Origin: a virus
Virus record (IMG/VR): IMGVR_UViG_3300020442_002198
Span: 1 to 56,755 of that record
Length of the DNA: 56,755 bases
Reading direction: 5' to 3' (one strand)
A model generated the notes under the pieces. It was not told the origin of the DNA and made no database searches. It saw only the letters and a program-made list of their open reading frames with translations. A program made the translations under genes and the position numbers. Numbering within the stretch: the stretch's first letter is position 1; each line of letters opens with the position of its first letter. Shown here in pieces: positions 24,069 through 32,508 of this stretch.

Positions 24069-24246
24069 TATCGAAAAATTAAATGCATTAGAAAATCATC
24101 TCTCAAAAAACTTAATGGAAGCAGATGGAAAAACATGGGAAAAAGAGTTTAAACCATTTTGGATAAATTATAGAGATGATGTGCCGAAATGTTTAATGGT
24201 GATAAGAGAGTTCAAAGATTTACTTAAAAAATTAGAGGAAAAATGA
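24058..24246 (+). CDS. Small helical protein, unknown
   Basis: This 62-residue protein (MEFDIEKLNALENHLSKNLM) is charged, predicted helical, and contains WEKEFKPFWINYRDDVPKC. I recognise no family. It overlaps the preceding cupin-like gene by 11 bases and the next gene by four, so it is expressed as part of the gp14-gp15-Nudix-cupin unit. Confidence 0.55.
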   Translation: MEFDIEKLNALENHLSKNLMEADGKTWEKEFKPFWINYRDDVPKCLMVIREFKDLLKKLEEK

Positions 24247-24524
24247 TGGATCTATTTAATTTATCACAAGAACCAATGTTCCTAAATGAATGGAAAAAGT
24301 TTACTGCTGGATTAAAGCAGGTAGAAAATAAGGACTACGCACAGCAAATAAATGTGTTAATGGATGAGTTGAAAGACCTAGTACAAAAAATAGATGTTGG
24401 TCATGATTCCGATTTCAACGGATATATTAATCCGCATGGATTAATAGATACAAGACATAAAATTCAAGATGTAAGGCAGAAAATATATCAAAAATTTTCA
24501 GAAATGGGAATTACAGTGCGTTAA
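24243..24524 (+). CDS. Small helical protein, unknown
   Basis: This 93-residue protein (MMDLFNLSQEPMFLNEWKKF) has heptad-like helices (INVLMDELKDLVQKIDVGHD) around a short loop, FNGYINPHG. I recognise no family. It overlaps the upstream small gene by four bases and, at its end, the convergent fibre-like gene by 14 bases. It is the last gene of the rightward unit. Confidence 0.55.
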   Translation: MMDLFNLSQEPMFLNEWKKFTAGLKQVENKDYAQQINVLMDELKDLVQKIDVGHDSDFNGYINPHGLIDTRHKIQDVRQKIYQKFSEMGITVR

Positions 24525-26790
24525 ACGCTTTGACTGTAATTGTACCTACCATTGCAGAATGTGCAGTGCATTGATATCGCCAGTTACCACTAATACCAAA
24601 AGGCACATGCCAATACAAAGTACCTGATGTCTTACCATTTGCATTTGATCCTGTAGACTTTGTACCTGTAGTAGAATAATGAACAAGTCCTGTATTATAC
24701 GTAGTACCTGTGTTATCCTGGATTTCAAAAGGATGTCCTGACATTGTAGTACTATTAAGATTAAATGCAATAGTTGTGCCTGTAATACAGTAAATTGTAG
24801 GGTTTAGAGAACTATAATGGCTATCAAATCTGTATCCATTTGTTCCACTAGCAGTAACTTCTAGCATTGCAATAGCAGGTTCTGCTATTTCGTCAATACT
24901 AAGTCCAGCAGATGTAGCATCTTGTAAATCATCAAAGTCAGATGCACCTCCAGTTGCATTACTGTTAATAGTAATCTGTTTATTGCCCGTATCCACACTA
25001 AATGTAACATTACTACCTGGAGTTAATGTTAAAGTATCTGTAGCACTTGAAGCTATTATGTTATTTCCATCGGCAGCTATAGTTGCAAAACTATTTGATG
25101 CGCCGCCGCCGCCCCCGGCAGTTATAGTTACAACACCGTTAGATACTGCTACACCTGCACCACCTGCTCCTGCAAACTGCAATGTACTTCCTACTGGTAC
25201 ACTACTACCTGTGCTATCGTCGCCAACAAATGTAATAGAATCATCTCGGTCTATAATTTGATCGCTTGTAATGTTAATTGCTGTTTGGTGCTGAGTAACA
25301 CTAGATTGGGTAATATATTGATCTGGTACATTAGCCCATGTTACAGCAGAAGTAAGATCGTTTGTTTCTGTAGTTAATGCACCTATACCTGCGGCAGTTG
25401 GAGGTGTATATCTAAATACTCCTGTAGAATTATCATAACTTATTGCGCCGTCTCCACTAGCAACAAGTTCGTTACCAACACTAAAACTAGCGAGTGTGGC
25501 TACGGTTGGTGTATTACTAAAATTATTATAATCTAAATAATAAGATCCGTCAAAACCATCCAAAGTATCAGCATCAGTTCCTGCACCACCTGTTGTTGCG
25601 TCAGTTCCAGGTGCCCATTTTGCACCGTCCCATTTTAACACCTGCCCTGTCGTTGGAGTCACTGTAGTTGTATCTACATCACTTAAAAAATCAACACTAA
25701 ATGAACTTAAACTAATTGTAACATTTGAAGTATCTGTCGCAATAGCTGTTGCTATGTTAGTACCACCTAAAATATTAAGTGTAGATTCTCCAGAAGCGAT
25801 TACCTGTCCATCATCACTTACGATAGTCTTAAATGTGTCTCCGCTTCCTCCACCACTTCCTAAATCATCATGATTTGCAAGTTGTACCCAAGCACCTGCA
25901 TGTGCAAAATATGCCGCGCCTGTAGCATGTACATGTGCAAACATACCATGATATGTAGTTGCAGATGGTAAATCAACAAGGTTATCATAAACATTTGCAA
26001 ATTTAATTTTTCCTGTAGTTGTAATATCATTACTGCCCATGTCTAGATTTGATCCAGTTATTGCTACAATAGCATCTGCATTGTCAAAAAGCAATGAACC
26101 TGTATCAGTCAAATCGCCTATATCAGCAGGTATAGTTGGAGTATCAGTTAGATCATTATAAGAGCCTGTTCCAGGATCTGAAACTTTTAAACTATTGCCT
26201 TGATTTAAATGAAAATGACACCAATAATAAATTTGTGCAGGAGTTACTGACTTTACAGTTAATAATACTTTTCTTGTAGTAGCAGATGTAAATTTACTCA
26301 CATAATCTGCCATTGAAACTGGATCATCATTTATAATATATACTACACCTACATTATAATGTCCACCTCCTTCTACTAAAGCTCCATTTTCTGTTGTACT
26401 AAACATAAGTGGATGATAAAGTCCACCATAGTTTTTATTTGTATCATCTGACTGATCAAATATATATGTTATTCCCCTAACTAAATTTAATACAGGTTTT
26501 TCTACTCCATCTATATAAAATACACCCGATGCTTGTCCTGCTACAGTATCTATTCCTACTGTAACTGCCCTTTCCAAAACAGATATTCCTGTATCAATAA
26601 GATTTTGTGATAAATTTCCTGATGTAAGTAAAGTAAATCCGCCTCTATCTTTTCCGCTGAATACTCTTAAACTATTTGATTGTTGATCGTAAAATACTTC
26701 TCCACTTGAGCCAACGTTTCTATCGAGAAAATCGTCAGACCTTGGTATTATACGTATTCTATCTACTACTGGTGAGAACTGTGATGACAT
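24511..26790 (-). CDS. Fibre-like protein with two cupredoxin-like segments
   Basis: The 759-residue protein has a fibre-type middle (TTGQVLKWDGAKWAPGTDA, ADTLDGFDGSYYLDYNNF) flanked by two segments resembling copper-binding beta sandwiches. The N-terminal one (about 85-205) has YHPLMFS and YYWCHFHLNQG. The C-terminal one (about 660-759) has GHPFEIQ and YQCTAHSAMVG, with H686, C741, H744 and M747 in the order of type 1 copper ligands. The Cys-x2-His-x2-Met spacing is shorter than in plastocyanin. Surface presentation on the tail is inferred. A CATAAATA promoter and a TAGGAAA site precede the ATG. Confidence 0.7.
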   Translation of the reverse strand: MSSQFSPVVDRIRIIPRSDDFLDRNVGSSGEVFYDQQSNSLRVFSGKDRGGFTLLTSGNLSQNLIDTGISVLERAVTVGIDTVAGQASGVFYIDGVEKPVLNLVRGITYIFDQSDDTNKNYGGLYHPLMFSTTENGALVEGGGHYNVGVVYIINDDPVSMADYVSKFTSATTRKVLLTVKSVTPAQIYYWCHFHLNQGNSLKVSDPGTGSYNDLTDTPTIPADIGDLTDTGSLLFDNADAIVAITGSNLDMGSNDITTTGKIKFANVYDNLVDLPSATTYHGMFAHVHATGAAYFAHAGAWVQLANHDDLGSGGGSGDTFKTIVSDDGQVIASGESTLNILGGTNIATAIATDTSNVTISLSSFSVDFLSDVDTTTVTPTTGQVLKWDGAKWAPGTDATTGGAGTDADTLDGFDGSYYLDYNNFSNTPTVATLASFSVGNELVASGDGAISYDNSTGVFRYTPPTAAGIGALTTETNDLTSAVTWANVPDQYITQSSVTQHQTAINITSDQIIDRDDSITFVGDDSTGSSVPVGSTLQFAGAGGAGVAVSNGVVTITAGGGGGASNSFATIAADGNNIIASSATDTLTLTPGSNVTFSVDTGNKQITINSNATGGASDFDDLQDATSAGLSIDEIAEPAIAMLEVTASGTNGYRFDSHYSSLNPTIYCITGTTIAFNLNSTTMSGHPFEIQDNTGTTYNTGLVHYSTTGTKSTGSNANGKTSGTLYWHVPFGISGNWRYQCTAHSAMVGTITVKAFNAL

Positions 26791-26810
26791 CTATATTTTC
26801 CTAATATAAC

Positions 26811-26818
26811 ATATTTAT
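26811..26818 (-). promoter_or_regulatory. Late promoter of the cupredoxin-like fibre gene
   Basis: The minus strand reads CATAAATA, 20 bases before the ATG at 26790, overlapping the last codons of hldD. It separates the fibre gene from the sugar island. Confidence 0.6.
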
Positions 26819-27627
26819 GCCATATCAAGATAGTCAAGGGGTGAAATAAACCTATAATCGCCCATAGCAATCTGTAATTTACGGTTGTTGCTTTGTGTGA
26901 AGTATTGGTACTGTTGTTTGATTGTGTCAGGAATAGGAATTTCATTAATTTCGGCACTAGTTTTTTCGGCTATCTTTTCTGCAATCTCATAAAAACTTGT
27001 TGCACTACCTGTACCTACGTTCCAAACACCACTTTCGGTAATTTCAAAGAATCTTTTGTGTATTTCTACTACATCAGCAACACATATAAAATCACGTTTA
27101 ATATCTTTACTGCCTTCAAACACTAAAATTTTTTTATTTTCTTCAGCTTGTTCTTTAAATTTGTGAAACACACTTCTTTGATTGCCTTTATGTGCTTCTC
27201 CTGGACCATATACATTAAAATAACGAAAACCTTGCACAATAATATTATGTCGTTGTTGATGCACCCAGCGATCAAATAGATATTTTGACCATGCATACGG
27301 ACTTTCTGGCTGTAAATTTCCATCTTCAGTGAAATGATCCGTTTTTCCGTAAACACTTGCAGAACTTGCATACTGTAAATTTACACCTGCGTGATTACAC
27401 TCGTTATACAACCATTTTGAAAACTCATAATTTTGTAAAATTACCTTATCAACATCTTTTTCTTCAGTGCTACTGATTGCACCTAAATGCACCACCCAGT
27501 CAAAACCTTTTACATCTGGTAATTTTTCAGCATTCCATTCCCAGCCTGCCACTTCATGTTTATTAATTATAGAATTGATAAAATTTTGACCTATAAATCC
27601 TTGATGTCCTGTCACTAATATCTTCAT
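26815..27627 (-). CDS. hldD: HldD-like ADP-heptose 6-epimerase
   Basis: The 270-residue protein is an extended short-chain dehydrogenase. GHQGFIG (residues 7-13) binds the dinucleotide, SSASVYG and SPYAWSK hold the Ser and Tyr-x3-Lys catalytic residues, and FRYFNVYGPGE follows. The last segment and the setting beside HldE- and GmhB-like genes point to ADP-D-glycero-D-manno-heptose 6-epimerase, which makes the L-glycero form. It is shorter than E. coli HldD (310). It overlaps the gmhB-like gene by four bases. A UDP-sugar epimerase is the alternative, but context favours heptose. Confidence 0.85.
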   Translation of the reverse strand: MKILVTGHQGFIGQNFINSIINKHEVAGWEWNAEKLPDVKGFDWVVHLGAISSTEEKDVDKVILQNYEFSKWLYNECNHAGVNLQYASSASVYGKTDHFTEDGNLQPESPYAWSKYLFDRWVHQQRHNIIVQGFRYFNVYGPGEAHKGNQRSVFHKFKEQAEENKKILVFEGSKDIKRDFICVADVVEIHKRFFEITESGVWNVGTGSATSFYEIAEKIAEKTSAEINEIPIPDTIKQQYQYFTQSNNRKLQIAMGDYRFISPLDYLDMA

Positions 27628-28181
27628 TTTAAACTTTCTGCAAATTCTAATAAGTTTTCAAAAACTTTTGTACGTTTTTTTAAGTCTTTGTTGGCAAAAG
27701 TATTTAATTTTTTGAGTGTTTCTTCACCATATCCAGTTTTGACTAGAATAGGTTTTGCTTTAATTTTAATTGCAGCCTTTAAGTCTGTAATCTTATCACC
27801 AACATATACACCTTTTGAAAAATTCACGCCTATTTCTTTTTCAGCACGTTGGAACATACCAGTATTTGGCTTTGCGTAAATATCATCTTTTAGATTTGTT
27901 GTGCTGTAATACAATCCGTTAATACTTGTACATCCGATATTTCCTAAAAGTTGTAACATATGCTGATTTACTACATCAACATCTACCGGAGTCATCAAAC
28001 CTTTATGTATACCTGCCTGATTTGTTAAAATAACAACATCATATCCTTTATCACGCATAAGTTTTATGGCTTCAAGTGACCCTGGAATAGGTTCAAACTC
28101 TCTTGGGTGCTTGACATATGTACCAATGTCCTTATTAATTGTGCCGTCTCTGTCTAACCCTATTACAAAGCTATCTGTCAT
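27624..28181 (-). CDS. gmhB: GmhB-like heptose-bisphosphate phosphatase
   Basis: This 185-residue HAD-family protein starts at MTDSFVIGLDRDGTINKDIG (28181), overlapping the upstream oxygenase gene by 11 bases; the frame also opens at 28214. DRDGT is HAD motif I with the two catalytic Asp; VVILTNQAGI is motif II; KPNTGMFQRAEKE and VYVGDKITDLKAA are motifs III and IV. GmhB removes the 7-phosphate from heptose 1,7-bisphosphate between the two HldE steps. Family relatives include histidinol-phosphate phosphatases, but the heptose neighbours make GmhB likely. The Cys zinc loop of E. coli GmhB is not evident. Confidence 0.82.
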   Translation of the reverse strand: MTDSFVIGLDRDGTINKDIGTYVKHPREFEPIPGSLEAIKLMRDKGYDVVILTNQAGIHKGLMTPVDVDVVNQHMLQLLGNIGCTSINGLYYSTTNLKDDIYAKPNTGMFQRAEKEIGVNFSKGVYVGDKITDLKAAIKIKAKPILVKTGYGEETLKKLNTFANKDLKKRTKVFENLLEFAESLK

Positions 28182-28749
28182 ATGTATACCATCCTGTGAT
28201 AATATATTTTTCACCTTCGTATATAGGATTTCCTCTATGTGGATGTGTGTAAGCAGTTGGAAAAAATACTAAACTGCCCTGCTTAGGAGAAAGTTTTACT
28301 CCTTGATACAAAAATTCAGTATCGCCTCCATTCTTTACAGTGTTAAGATACAGCATGTAGTTAACAACTCGTGTACTTGATCCAATATCTCCACTTTCTT
28401 GGTGCCATGCATGGTATCCTTGGTGTGGACTAGTCTTTTGGACACTCATTCCCTTAGGAGAATGCTCTTCACTATTCTTTAAAATGTCGTATTTTTCTTG
28501 GTACAAGTTTGTATATGTGTCATGTAGTAAAGTGTAAAAATGTTCTACTAGTTTATAATCATAATGGTATTGTTTGTTGTTGTGTGCCCAATCAAATGTG
28601 ACTCTTTCATCACTATTATGCTGTAAACTATTCCTGGTATAAGTTTTCTTGAGTTTGCTCATCATTTTAAAGTGCCTGATTACTTCATTACAGTAATCTG
28701 CACTAAAAATGCCGTCATAGATTTCTATACCATTATAGTCGTCTTTCAT
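28171..28749 (-). CDS. 2OG-Fe(II) oxygenase (prolyl-hydroxylase type)
   Basis: The 192-residue protein starts MKDDYNGIEIYDGIFSADYC. It has YHAWHQESG and, later, PTAYTHPHRGNPI before KYIITGWYTY. These fit the jelly-roll core of 2-oxoglutarate/Fe(II) dioxygenases of the prolyl 4-hydroxylase type: an HxE-type pair, a distal His, and a basic 2OG-binding residue. Such enzymes hydroxylate proteins or small molecules. It lies between the cupin and gmhB-like genes, with near-zero spacing, so a tailoring role in the sugar pathway or on a virion protein is inferred. The substrate is unknown. Confidence 0.78.
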   Translation of the reverse strand: MKDDYNGIEIYDGIFSADYCNEVIRHFKMMSKLKKTYTRNSLQHNSDERVTFDWAHNNKQYHYDYKLVEHFYTLLHDTYTNLYQEKYDILKNSEEHSPKGMSVQKTSPHQGYHAWHQESGDIGSSTRVVNYMLYLNTVKNGGDTEFLYQGVKLSPKQGSLVFFPTAYTHPHRGNPIYEGEKYIITGWYTYDR

Positions 28750-28750
28750 G

Positions 28751-29107
28751 TTACTGACTGTCGCCTTTTTCTACTCTATAATTATCTTCAACACTATCTG
28801 CTGTGCTTACTTCTACGATAGTTCCTTCTTTTATGCAAGTAATTTGGTGTGGAACCATTGGAGGATTATGCCATGTGTCTCCTTTTTCTAAAGTGGTAAC
28901 ATTGACATCAGCAGTTTTTGTATCTATCCAGCGTACAATATAGCTTCCAGACAAAATATGCCAAGTTTCATCTTTAATTTTGTGCATGTGCATTGAACAT
29001 TTATGTCCTCTATCAAAATTAAGCAGTTTTCCGCAATATAAGTCATTTGTTGCAAAGATAGTTTCACTACCCCATCCTTTTTCTACTTCGCCTTTAAGTC
29101 TAGTCAC
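28751..29107 (-). CDS. Cupin, phosphomannose-isomerase-like
   Basis: This 118-residue single cupin domain has HKCSMHMHKIKDETWHILSG and NPPMVPHQITC, which supply the expected His ligands of a metal-binding cupin. It resembles the C-terminal part of type II mannose-6-phosphate isomerases. It starts eight bases inside the hldE gene end and is followed one base later by the oxygenase. It may isomerise or epimerise a sugar phosphate in the heptose pathway, but it is not a GmhA homologue. The gene at 23697-24068 is a degenerate relative. Confidence 0.75.
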   Translation of the reverse strand: MTRLKGEVEKGWGSETIFATNDLYCGKLLNFDRGHKCSMHMHKIKDETWHILSGSYIVRWIDTKTADVNVTTLEKGDTWHNPPMVPHQITCIKEGTIVEVSTADSVEDNYRVEKGDSQ

Positions 29108-30353
29108 TTATTTTCTCCACTATTTTACTTGTACTATAGCCATTTACTGTAGGAAATATATCTACATCTGCAAGATCTGAACCTACAACATCATTTGGGT
29201 CATAATCTCCGCCTTTTACAATAAGGTTTGGCTTTATTTCTTCAATTAATTGGTAAGGAGTATCTTCTTCAAACACTTTTACCTCGTCTACCCACGGTAA
29301 TTCTTCTAGTTGTGCTATTCTTGAAGTAATATTATTAATTGGTCTTTGTGATCCTTTAATTCTTTGTACACTTGCATCACTGTTAATACCAACAATTAAC
29401 TTACTACCCTTAGTTTTTGCATATTTTAGTAATTTTAGATGTCCTGCATGTAAAACATCAAACACTCCGTTAGTAAAAACAACTTCTTGATGAATATCTT
29501 CTTTAGAAACAACATGTACACCTCTATGTTCAACTGCTCTTGCGGCGGCAAAACATGCTTTTTCACATGCTGTAAATACATTTTCATCTTGATCTATTAG
29601 ATAAGCCAATACAGCTAACACTGTGTCACCTGCACCTGTGACATCAGCTACTTCCTGGGCAGGTTCTTGAAAATGTTGATATTCGCCGTTTTTGTTGAAA
29701 ACATACATACCATTTGCACCGGCTGTTACTACCAGCCATGTCCAATTATAGTCAACAACTGCTTGTTTTGCCTTTTCTATAGAAAATTTGCCAAACCAAT
29801 TTTTAAATTCGCGAAAATTAGGTTTCACAAGGTAAGCATTTCTATATATTTCAGCATTTTGCTTAGGATCTACCAAAATTTTACACTTTTTTTCTAATAT
29901 CTTTTGTATAGTATCTTCTCTTACTGTACCTTTTGCGTAATCACTTACGCATACAATATCATTTTCATTCAATTCGCTTATTAACCTATCAAAAGCGTCT
30001 GAACCTGTGTATTTTTCTTCTCTATCCCACCTACAAATGTGCTGACCTCCTTGTCCGACAAGTCTATTCTTTGTAGTTGTCATAGTACTATCCATACTTG
30101 CTCTAAAATTAATCTTTTTAAAGTCGGAAAAACAGTCTATAACCCTATAGCCTTCTTTATCTGGTGCAATACTTCCATAAACTCCAATTTTTCCGTTGAG
30201 ATTTGCAATGTTGACTGCTAAGTTGCCAGCACCTCCGGGACAAAATTTTTGTTCTACTTCTTTAAGCACTGGTACAGGCGCTTCAGGACTGATACGACGG
30301 GCTTTGCCTACGATCCATCTATCCAACATTATATCGCCGTAAACTTTTATCAT
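29100..30353 (-). CDS. hldE: HldE-like bifunctional heptose kinase/adenylyltransferase
   Basis: The 417-residue protein has the two domains of HldE. Residues 1-285 form a PfkB-type kinase (VYGDIMLDRWIVGKARRISP, CPGGAGNLAVNIA, and the catalytic DVTGAGDTVLA near 238). Residues about 290-417 form a nucleotidyltransferase with TNGVFDVLHAGHLKLLKYAK (HxGH) and GINSDASVQRIKG. HldE phosphorylates D-glycero-D-manno-heptose 7-phosphate and later transfers AMP to heptose 1-phosphate to give ADP-heptose. It is somewhat shorter than E. coli HldE (477). It begins the heptose block after the halogenase, with an eight-base gap. Confidence 0.93.
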   Translation of the reverse strand: MIKVYGDIMLDRWIVGKARRISPEAPVPVLKEVEQKFCPGGAGNLAVNIANLNGKIGVYGSIAPDKEGYRVIDCFSDFKKINFRASMDSTMTTTKNRLVGQGGQHICRWDREEKYTGSDAFDRLISELNENDIVCVSDYAKGTVREDTIQKILEKKCKILVDPKQNAEIYRNAYLVKPNFREFKNWFGKFSIEKAKQAVVDYNWTWLVVTAGANGMYVFNKNGEYQHFQEPAQEVADVTGAGDTVLAVLAYLIDQDENVFTACEKACFAAARAVEHRGVHVVSKEDIHQEVVFTNGVFDVLHAGHLKLLKYAKTKGSKLIVGINSDASVQRIKGSQRPINNITSRIAQLEELPWVDEVKVFEEDTPYQLIEEIKPNLIVKGGDYDPNDVVGSDLADVDIFPTVNGYSTSKIVEKISD

Positions 30354-30361
30354 AATTTATA

Positions 30362-31816
30362 CTAACATAGCTTTCTAATTAAGTCAATCATCATTTTATG
30401 CGGAATTGTTTTAACATTAGATTCAGTGTCTCTTAAATTTTGCACTGATCTGTTTGCATAATCTTTTACTGCCTGAGGGAAGTTTTGAAACTGTTGCTTT
30501 ATGCTTTCTGTATCAAATAAACCAAGGCCATGCAATACTAATGCATGATTATATTCGTTAAACAACACTTTAGATGTTTTATTATTAAAGTCTTCGCTAA
30601 TTGGTAGCTTATTTTTCCAAATTTCTAAATTATTTTTTAGACTTTCAGGTAATTCTACAGATCTTGCATTTATCCAAAAATTAGTATCATCTCTATCACA
30701 CATGTAATGCAGTAAAACAAAGTCTCTTATGTTTTCTAATATTGCATTTACTTCTTCATTATAACGATCTATAGTAGTTTGGTTATATTTGTGTAATCTA
30801 CTGGCAAGTAAAAATGCTTGTTGTATACTTGTACCAATACTACTTGCTTCTAAAGGTTCAACAAAACTTGCACTTAATCCTATTGCACATACATTTTGAA
30901 TCCATGTTTTATCTAATGCTCCCGGATCGAAACTGATTGTTTTGGCTATATCAACAGTATGTCCTAGATATTCTTCAACTTCTGCCTTTGCTTCTTCGTC
31001 AGTAATATAGTCACTATCAAATATGTACCCGTTACCTTTTCTACCCCATACAGGAATACGGAACATCCAACCATATTTCATTGCTTGTGCAAGTGTCCAA
31101 TACGGATATTCTGTCTCATCTCCTGTTGGAAACACAATAGCACGTTTCATTTTTAAGTATTGACCATAACTTTGCCATTCGGCACCTAATTTACCAATTA
31201 ATAATCTTGCAAATCCGGTGCAATCTATATAAAAATCATAATTGTATTCACTACTTCCTATTAATTTGTCCACTCCGTTTTTATCTAGTACCACTTCTGT
31301 AATTTTATCATCATATTGACTTATTCCTATTTGTGTACATTTATCACTAAGGAAAGTGTTTAGTTCACGTGTGTTAAAATGGTACTGTGTTACTGGCATT
31401 TCTTCTGGAGATATGTCTATAAATTTATTGAATGGGACTTCGCTGTTCCAAGTTGTATGTGCTACTAAGTCTATAGGATCACAATCTTCGCCTATTAATT
31501 TAGCATATGCCATCGGAGTATCGTTATGAGCTCCTACTAGATTGCCTTCTACACCCTGTAAATAGTCTCTGCTTCCCCAACCTTTAAACATAATACCACT
31601 TTTAAACGTTGCACCACAATTTTTAACTATTTCGTGAGGATGTATACCACAATAATCTATAAATCTTGCCCAATGTTCTGTACTGCCTTCACCTACACCA
31701 ATTATTCCTACGTCACTACTGCTTATAATGTCTATTTCATAATTAGGATATGTGTTTTTTAGAATAAGTGCAGTTACAAATCCAGCTGTACCACTACCTA
31801 AAATACAAATTCTCAT
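30362..31816 (-). CDS. Flavin-dependent (tryptophan-type) halogenase
   Basis: The 484-residue protein has the FAD motif GSGTAG (7-12), GVGEGSTEH, and ATFKSGIMFKGWG with Lys72 where the family's catalytic lysine is expected. It also has GWMFRIPVW at the WxWxIP position (second Trp is Phe) and FVEPLEASS with the conserved Glu. Such enzymes use FADH2, oxygen and halide to halogenate aromatic substrates. A halogenase from a marine cyanophage (VirX1) is established knowledge. Here it stands between a DUF6445-like protein and hldE. The substrate is unknown; an aromatic group on a protein or small molecule is likely. A TAGGAG site precedes the ATG. Confidence 0.9.
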   Translation of the reverse strand: MRICILGSGTAGFVTALILKNTYPNYEIDIISSSDVGIIGVGEGSTEHWARFIDYCGIHPHEIVKNCGATFKSGIMFKGWGSRDYLQGVEGNLVGAHNDTPMAYAKLIGEDCDPIDLVAHTTWNSEVPFNKFIDISPEEMPVTQYHFNTRELNTFLSDKCTQIGISQYDDKITEVVLDKNGVDKLIGSSEYNYDFYIDCTGFARLLIGKLGAEWQSYGQYLKMKRAIVFPTGDETEYPYWTLAQAMKYGWMFRIPVWGRKGNGYIFDSDYITDEEAKAEVEEYLGHTVDIAKTISFDPGALDKTWIQNVCAIGLSASFVEPLEASSIGTSIQQAFLLASRLHKYNQTTIDRYNEEVNAILENIRDFVLLHYMCDRDDTNFWINARSVELPESLKNNLEIWKNKLPISEDFNNKTSKVLFNEYNHALVLHGLGLFDTESIKQQFQNFPQAVKDYANRSVQNLRDTESNVKTIPHKMMIDLIRKLC

Positions 31817-31824
31817 GTAATCTC

Positions 31825-32508
31825 CTATATGAAGAATTGTTGATTTATTCTATATGTATCAACAAACATATCTGGTTTTATATATGCTGTATGTAGTGCG
31901 TTTTGGTTATATAAAACCATCCTATTATATACCATTTCTGCCATACCAATCATTTCCCAGTCTCCTACACTATCAGTCAGGTAGTGATCTATTATTTTTG
32001 TTTTTTCTTTATCTATGTGTCCACTACGGTTACTTGTGCTACCATTAAATTTATAAAAACTTGTGCCGCCTGCACATTCGTCAGGTGTATTTAAGTATAT
32101 TGTGCTTGCAAAATTTACATCACTAGGATTATCAACATGGGGGGCCATAGGTGGCAAATCAATACTTTTCATCACATTAACCATAAATGTTGCTTGTTGA
32201 AAACTTAAATGTATAGCTTGATGATGTACACTATTAAATACGTTTGGCCAATTTGTTCTTAATAATTGGTCATATATTCCGCTCATACTGTCTAAATCAT
32301 AAAATGCGTTAATTCGTAACGCAGGATTTCCACATCTAATACGTTTATTAGCTGTTGGCGGTATACTTAGTGCTAATTGTCTTACTAAATCAGGATTTTT
32401 GTAAAAGTTATCAACTATTACACAAGGTACAGTGTCATAATATTCAACTTTTATCTCGCAATCGGGATTGATTGCAAATACATCCTGTTCATTAATGATA
32501 TTAATCAT
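31825..32508 (-). CDS. DUF6445-like putative 2OG-Fe(II) oxygenase
   Basis: The 227-residue protein has APHVDNPSDVNFASTIYLNT (HxD motif), then GGTSFYKFNG, and later NRMVLYNQNALHTAY with YRINQQFFI. The HxD...H...R order fits a 2OG-Fe(II) oxygenase jelly roll. The pattern resembles DUF6445 proteins, which I recall lying beside tryptophan halogenases; the pairing here agrees. It overlaps the carbamoyltransferase gene by eight bases and ends eight bases before the halogenase. It may process the halogenase substrate. Confidence 0.65.
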   Translation of the reverse strand: MINIINEQDVFAINPDCEIKVEYYDTVPCVIVDNFYKNPDLVRQLALSIPPTANKRIRCGNPALRINAFYDLDSMSGIYDQLLRTNWPNVFNSVHHQAIHLSFQQATFMVNVMKSIDLPPMAPHVDNPSDVNFASTIYLNTPDECAGGTSFYKFNGSTSNRSGHIDKEKTKIIDHYLTDSVGDWEMIGMAEMVYNRMVLYNQNALHTAYIKPDMFVDTYRINQQFFI

